7,107 bases of DNA from Acidobacteriaceae bacterium (lineage in GTDB: Bacteria; Acidobacteriota; Terriglobia; Terriglobales; Acidobacteriaceae): the NCBI GenBank assembly GCA_003164255.1, contig PLST01000365.1:1756-8862 (forward strand). Direction: 5' to 3'. The position numbers and the translations under genes are program-made. This document shows positions 5,546 through 7,107 of the stretch, piece after piece. The first letter of the stretch is position 1. Each line of letters begins with the position of its first letter. The notes under the pieces were generated by a model. The model had not been told where the DNA came from and did no database searches. It saw only the letters and a program-made list of their open reading frames with translations.

Positions 5546-5635
5546 TGTTGGTTTGCGCGTGTCTGACGGGTCGGGGAAGAGCGGTACGAACAGCTCTTTC
5601 CTATAGATTCGCAAGCCTGCCGCTGGGGTTCAGCG

Positions 5636-5641
5636 ATTATA
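5636..5641 (-). promoter_or_regulatory. Candidate -10 element for the DHA2 exporter
   Basis: A perfect TATAAT on the minus strand predicts a leader of roughly 95 nt that contains the AAGAGC/GCTCTT inverted repeat. No convincing -35 hexamer stands at 16-18 nt. TTGAAA (5678-5673) is present but 31 nt away, too far to act with it. Confidence 0.3.
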
Positions 5642-5735
5642 AGTCCCTGATGATTATGCGGTTGCGGATGCTTTTCAAACCGCGAGTGAAAACGGCAGCT
5701 TCTTTCGTCCCGGTGCCTTGGCAAGGTAACCTTAG

Positions 5736-7055
5736 TTGCAGCCTATGCACGCTCTTCCCCGAAACCCGGCCCGGCCCGGCCCCCGTCGCGGCATGGAAGC
5801 CTTCGCTTCCCGCGATTTCCGCCGGTTCCAATTGGCGCGCGTAGCGGCGGTGCTGGGTTATGCGGCGCAATCGGTAGCGGTGGCCTGGCAGGTCTACTCC
5901 ATCACCCATCGGGCCATCGACCTGGGATACACCGGCCTGGTGCAGTTCTTGCCGGGAGTCATCTTCCTGTTGCCTGCCGGGCATGTGGCCGACCGCTTCG
6001 ATCGCCGTCAGATCATTCTCGTCTGCTATGGCCTGCAGGCACTTTGCACCCTGGCGCTTTTGCTACTGGCGCGCGCTGGTCTGCCAACGGTCTATCCCAT
6101 CTACATTGTGCTTTTCTTCGTTGGCACGGCACGCACCTTTTCAGGGCCGGCCAATACTGCGCTCATTCCGCACCTTGTTCCCGAGGAGCACTTTGTCAAC
6201 GCGGTGACCTGGGGCGCCACCATCTTCCAGTTCGCCACCATCATCGGGCCGGCGCTTGGAGGCATTTTGTTTGCCCTGCCGCTCCTCCGCTTTGTATCGG
6301 ACACAAAGCTGCAGGGAGCCGGCATCGTCTATGTTTTTACCTTGGGAACGCTAGGCTGGTCGCTGATTCTGATCGGCAGCATGCATACCCGCGTAGGCCG
6401 GATGGAGCACCGTGCGCTCTCCCTCAAGGTTGTGCTGGCGGGCTTCCAATACATGGGCCGATCGCCGCTGTTGCTGGGCGCGGCCTCGCTTGACCTTTTC
6501 GCTGTTCTGCTGGGTGGGGCCGTGGCGCTCACGCCCATCTTCGCCAACGACATTCTGCACACCGGTCCACGCGGACTGGGCATGTTGCGCGCCGCTCCGG
6601 CAGCCGGTGCTGTCACCATGTCGCTGCTGATGGCGCGCTTTCCCTTCCGCCGCCGCGCCGGATTGCGTCTCTTCGTCTGCGTGGCAGTCTTCGGAGTGGC
6701 GACCATCGTCTTTGGGTATTCGCGCAATCTGGCTCTCTCGTTGGGCGCACTTTATATTTCGGGTGCGGCAGACTCCATCAGCGTGATCATTCGGGGATCG
6801 TTGCTGCAACTTGCCACGCCGGCCGAGATGCGCGGACGGGTCAGTGCCGTGAACTCGCTCTTTATTGGTGCGTCAAACGAGTTGGGTGAGTTTGAAAGCG
6901 GACTTACCGCACAATGGTGGGGTGCGGTGCGCGCCACGGTGTACGGCGGCGTGGGCGCGCTTGCTGTGGCGGGATTGTGGTCAGTAATCTTTCCCAGCCT
7001 GCGCAAGGCAGACGAACTCACCGCTGAGGCCCTGCGCCCGCCTGCGAACAAGTAA
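5736..7055 (+). CDS. MFS_3 (EntS-like) 12-helix major facilitator exporter
   Basis: A 439-residue inner-membrane exporter of the MFS_3 group, which includes the enterobactin exporter EntS and many putative efflux proteins; the length is typical. The conserved entry SRDFRRFQLAR (26-36) leads into helix 1. Motif A is clear in the loop between helices 2 and 3: G82-H-V-A-D86-R-F-D-R90-R91. GTARTFSGPAN (130-140) and the GPALGG turn (171-176) are typical of the group, as is RGSLLQLATP...MRGRVSAVNSLF (353-376) near the end of the second half. The start is uncertain. TTG at 5736 has AAGG (5723-5726) 9 nt upstream; ATG at 5745 has none at a proper distance; ATG at 5793 would begin right at the conserved domain (MEAFASRDF). 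All give a whole transporter. No siderophore or other biosynthetic genes lie nearby, so the substrate is unknown. Shared control with the divergent exporter is likely. Confidence 0.9.
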   Translation: MQPMHALPRNPARPGPRRGMEAFASRDFRRFQLARVAAVLGYAAQSVAVAWQVYSITHRAIDLGYTGLVQFLPGVIFLLPAGHVADRFDRRQIILVCYGLQALCTLALLLLARAGLPTVYPIYIVLFFVGTARTFSGPANTALIPHLVPEEHFVNAVTWGATIFQFATIIGPALGGILFALPLLRFVSDTKLQGAGIVYVFTLGTLGWSLILIGSMHTRVGRMEHRALSLKVVLAGFQYMGRSPLLLGAASLDLFAVLLGGAVALTPIFANDILHTGPRGLGMLRAAPAAGAVTMSLLMARFPFRRRAGLRLFVCVAVFGVATIVFGYSRNLALSLGALYISGAADSISVIIRGSLLQLATPAEMRGRVSAVNSLFIGASNELGEFESGLTAQWWGAVRATVYGGVGALAVAGLWSVIFPSLRKADELTAEALRPPANK

Positions 7056-7107
7056 TTCCGGGGCCTGCTTACTGGGGTGAACAGGCTTCGGATAAGGGGA
7101 GCTTTAG

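Larger units (their letters stand above)
5533..5735. promoter_or_regulatory. Divergent promoter region between two MFS exporters, with operator-like inverted repeats
   Basis: These 203 nt separate the two exporter starts. Three short inverted repeats are visible: AAGAGC-N10-GCTCTT (5577-5598), TTTTCA-N9-TGAAAA (5672-5692) and AAGGT-A-ACCTT (5723-5733). The last overlaps the ribosome binding site of the plus-strand gene. The two longer ones have the size of typical dimeric repressor operators. No regulator gene lies in the window, so the binding protein is unknown. Confidence 0.4.

Noticed and set aside
5533..5724. N-terminal extension of the DHA2 exporter up to 5724
   Set aside because: The extra residues are polar and Arg/Gln-rich with no family match, and the best ribosome binding site (5545-5540) and the candidate -10 box lie inside this stretch.
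7063..7086. Terminator after the MFS_3 gene (GCCTG-N14-CAGGC)
   Set aside because: The stem is only 5 bp with a long loop and no T-run follows before the window ends.

Overview
The window reads as a GC-rich, free-living Gram-negative bacterium, most likely an Acidobacteriota (Terriglobia-like) chromosome. That placement is inference from the general look of the transporters and the exported proteins; no rRNA or marker gene is present to prove it. It holds six protein-coding genes. At the left edge it also holds a long non-coding block that is the most unusual part of the window.

Positions 1-886 (plus strand) do not look protein-coding. The block is an array of at least 16 degenerate units repeating every 49-51 nt (mostly 49 or 50). 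Each unit starts with a 4-bp hairpin, consensus CGGG-GCGA-CCCG. The loop is a GNRA tetraloop (GCGA, GCAA, GAAA or GGAA) in 14 of 16 units. The stem changes by paired substitutions (CGGG/CCCG, CGAG/CTCG, UGGG/CCCA, CGGU/ACCG) and by G-U wobbles. The loops and wobbles make sense only if the plus strand is the RNA. The array runs off the left edge and ends at a strong intrinsic terminator (846-886). I interpret it as the 3' part of a large structured non-coding RNA of a kind I do not recognise.

Positions 1000-2038 (plus) hold a two-gene operon: an exported rhodanese-like protein followed, with a 17-nt overlap and a TTG start, by an exported TlpA-type thioredoxin. A 12-bp hairpin covers the ribosome binding site and start codon of the first gene. 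The pair points to sulfur or thiol redox chemistry outside the cytoplasm.

Positions 3693-2066 (minus) hold a small exported class I cytochrome c and then an exported amidohydrolase-2 family metal hydrolase. They lie 77 nt apart and are probably co-transcribed. They converge on the redox operon with only a 27-nt gap.

Positions 5532-3898 (minus) encode a 14-helix DHA2 (EmrB/QacA-like) drug exporter. Positions 5736-7055 (plus) encode a 12-helix MFS_3/EntS-like exporter. The two are divergently transcribed from a 203-nt region with several short inverted repeats that could be operators; no regulator gene is in the window. The 204-nt gap at 3694-3897 carries the presumed cytochrome promoter and leader. 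The 113-nt gap at 887-999 holds only a short CCGCGG inverted repeat (900-916) and no promoter I can defend.
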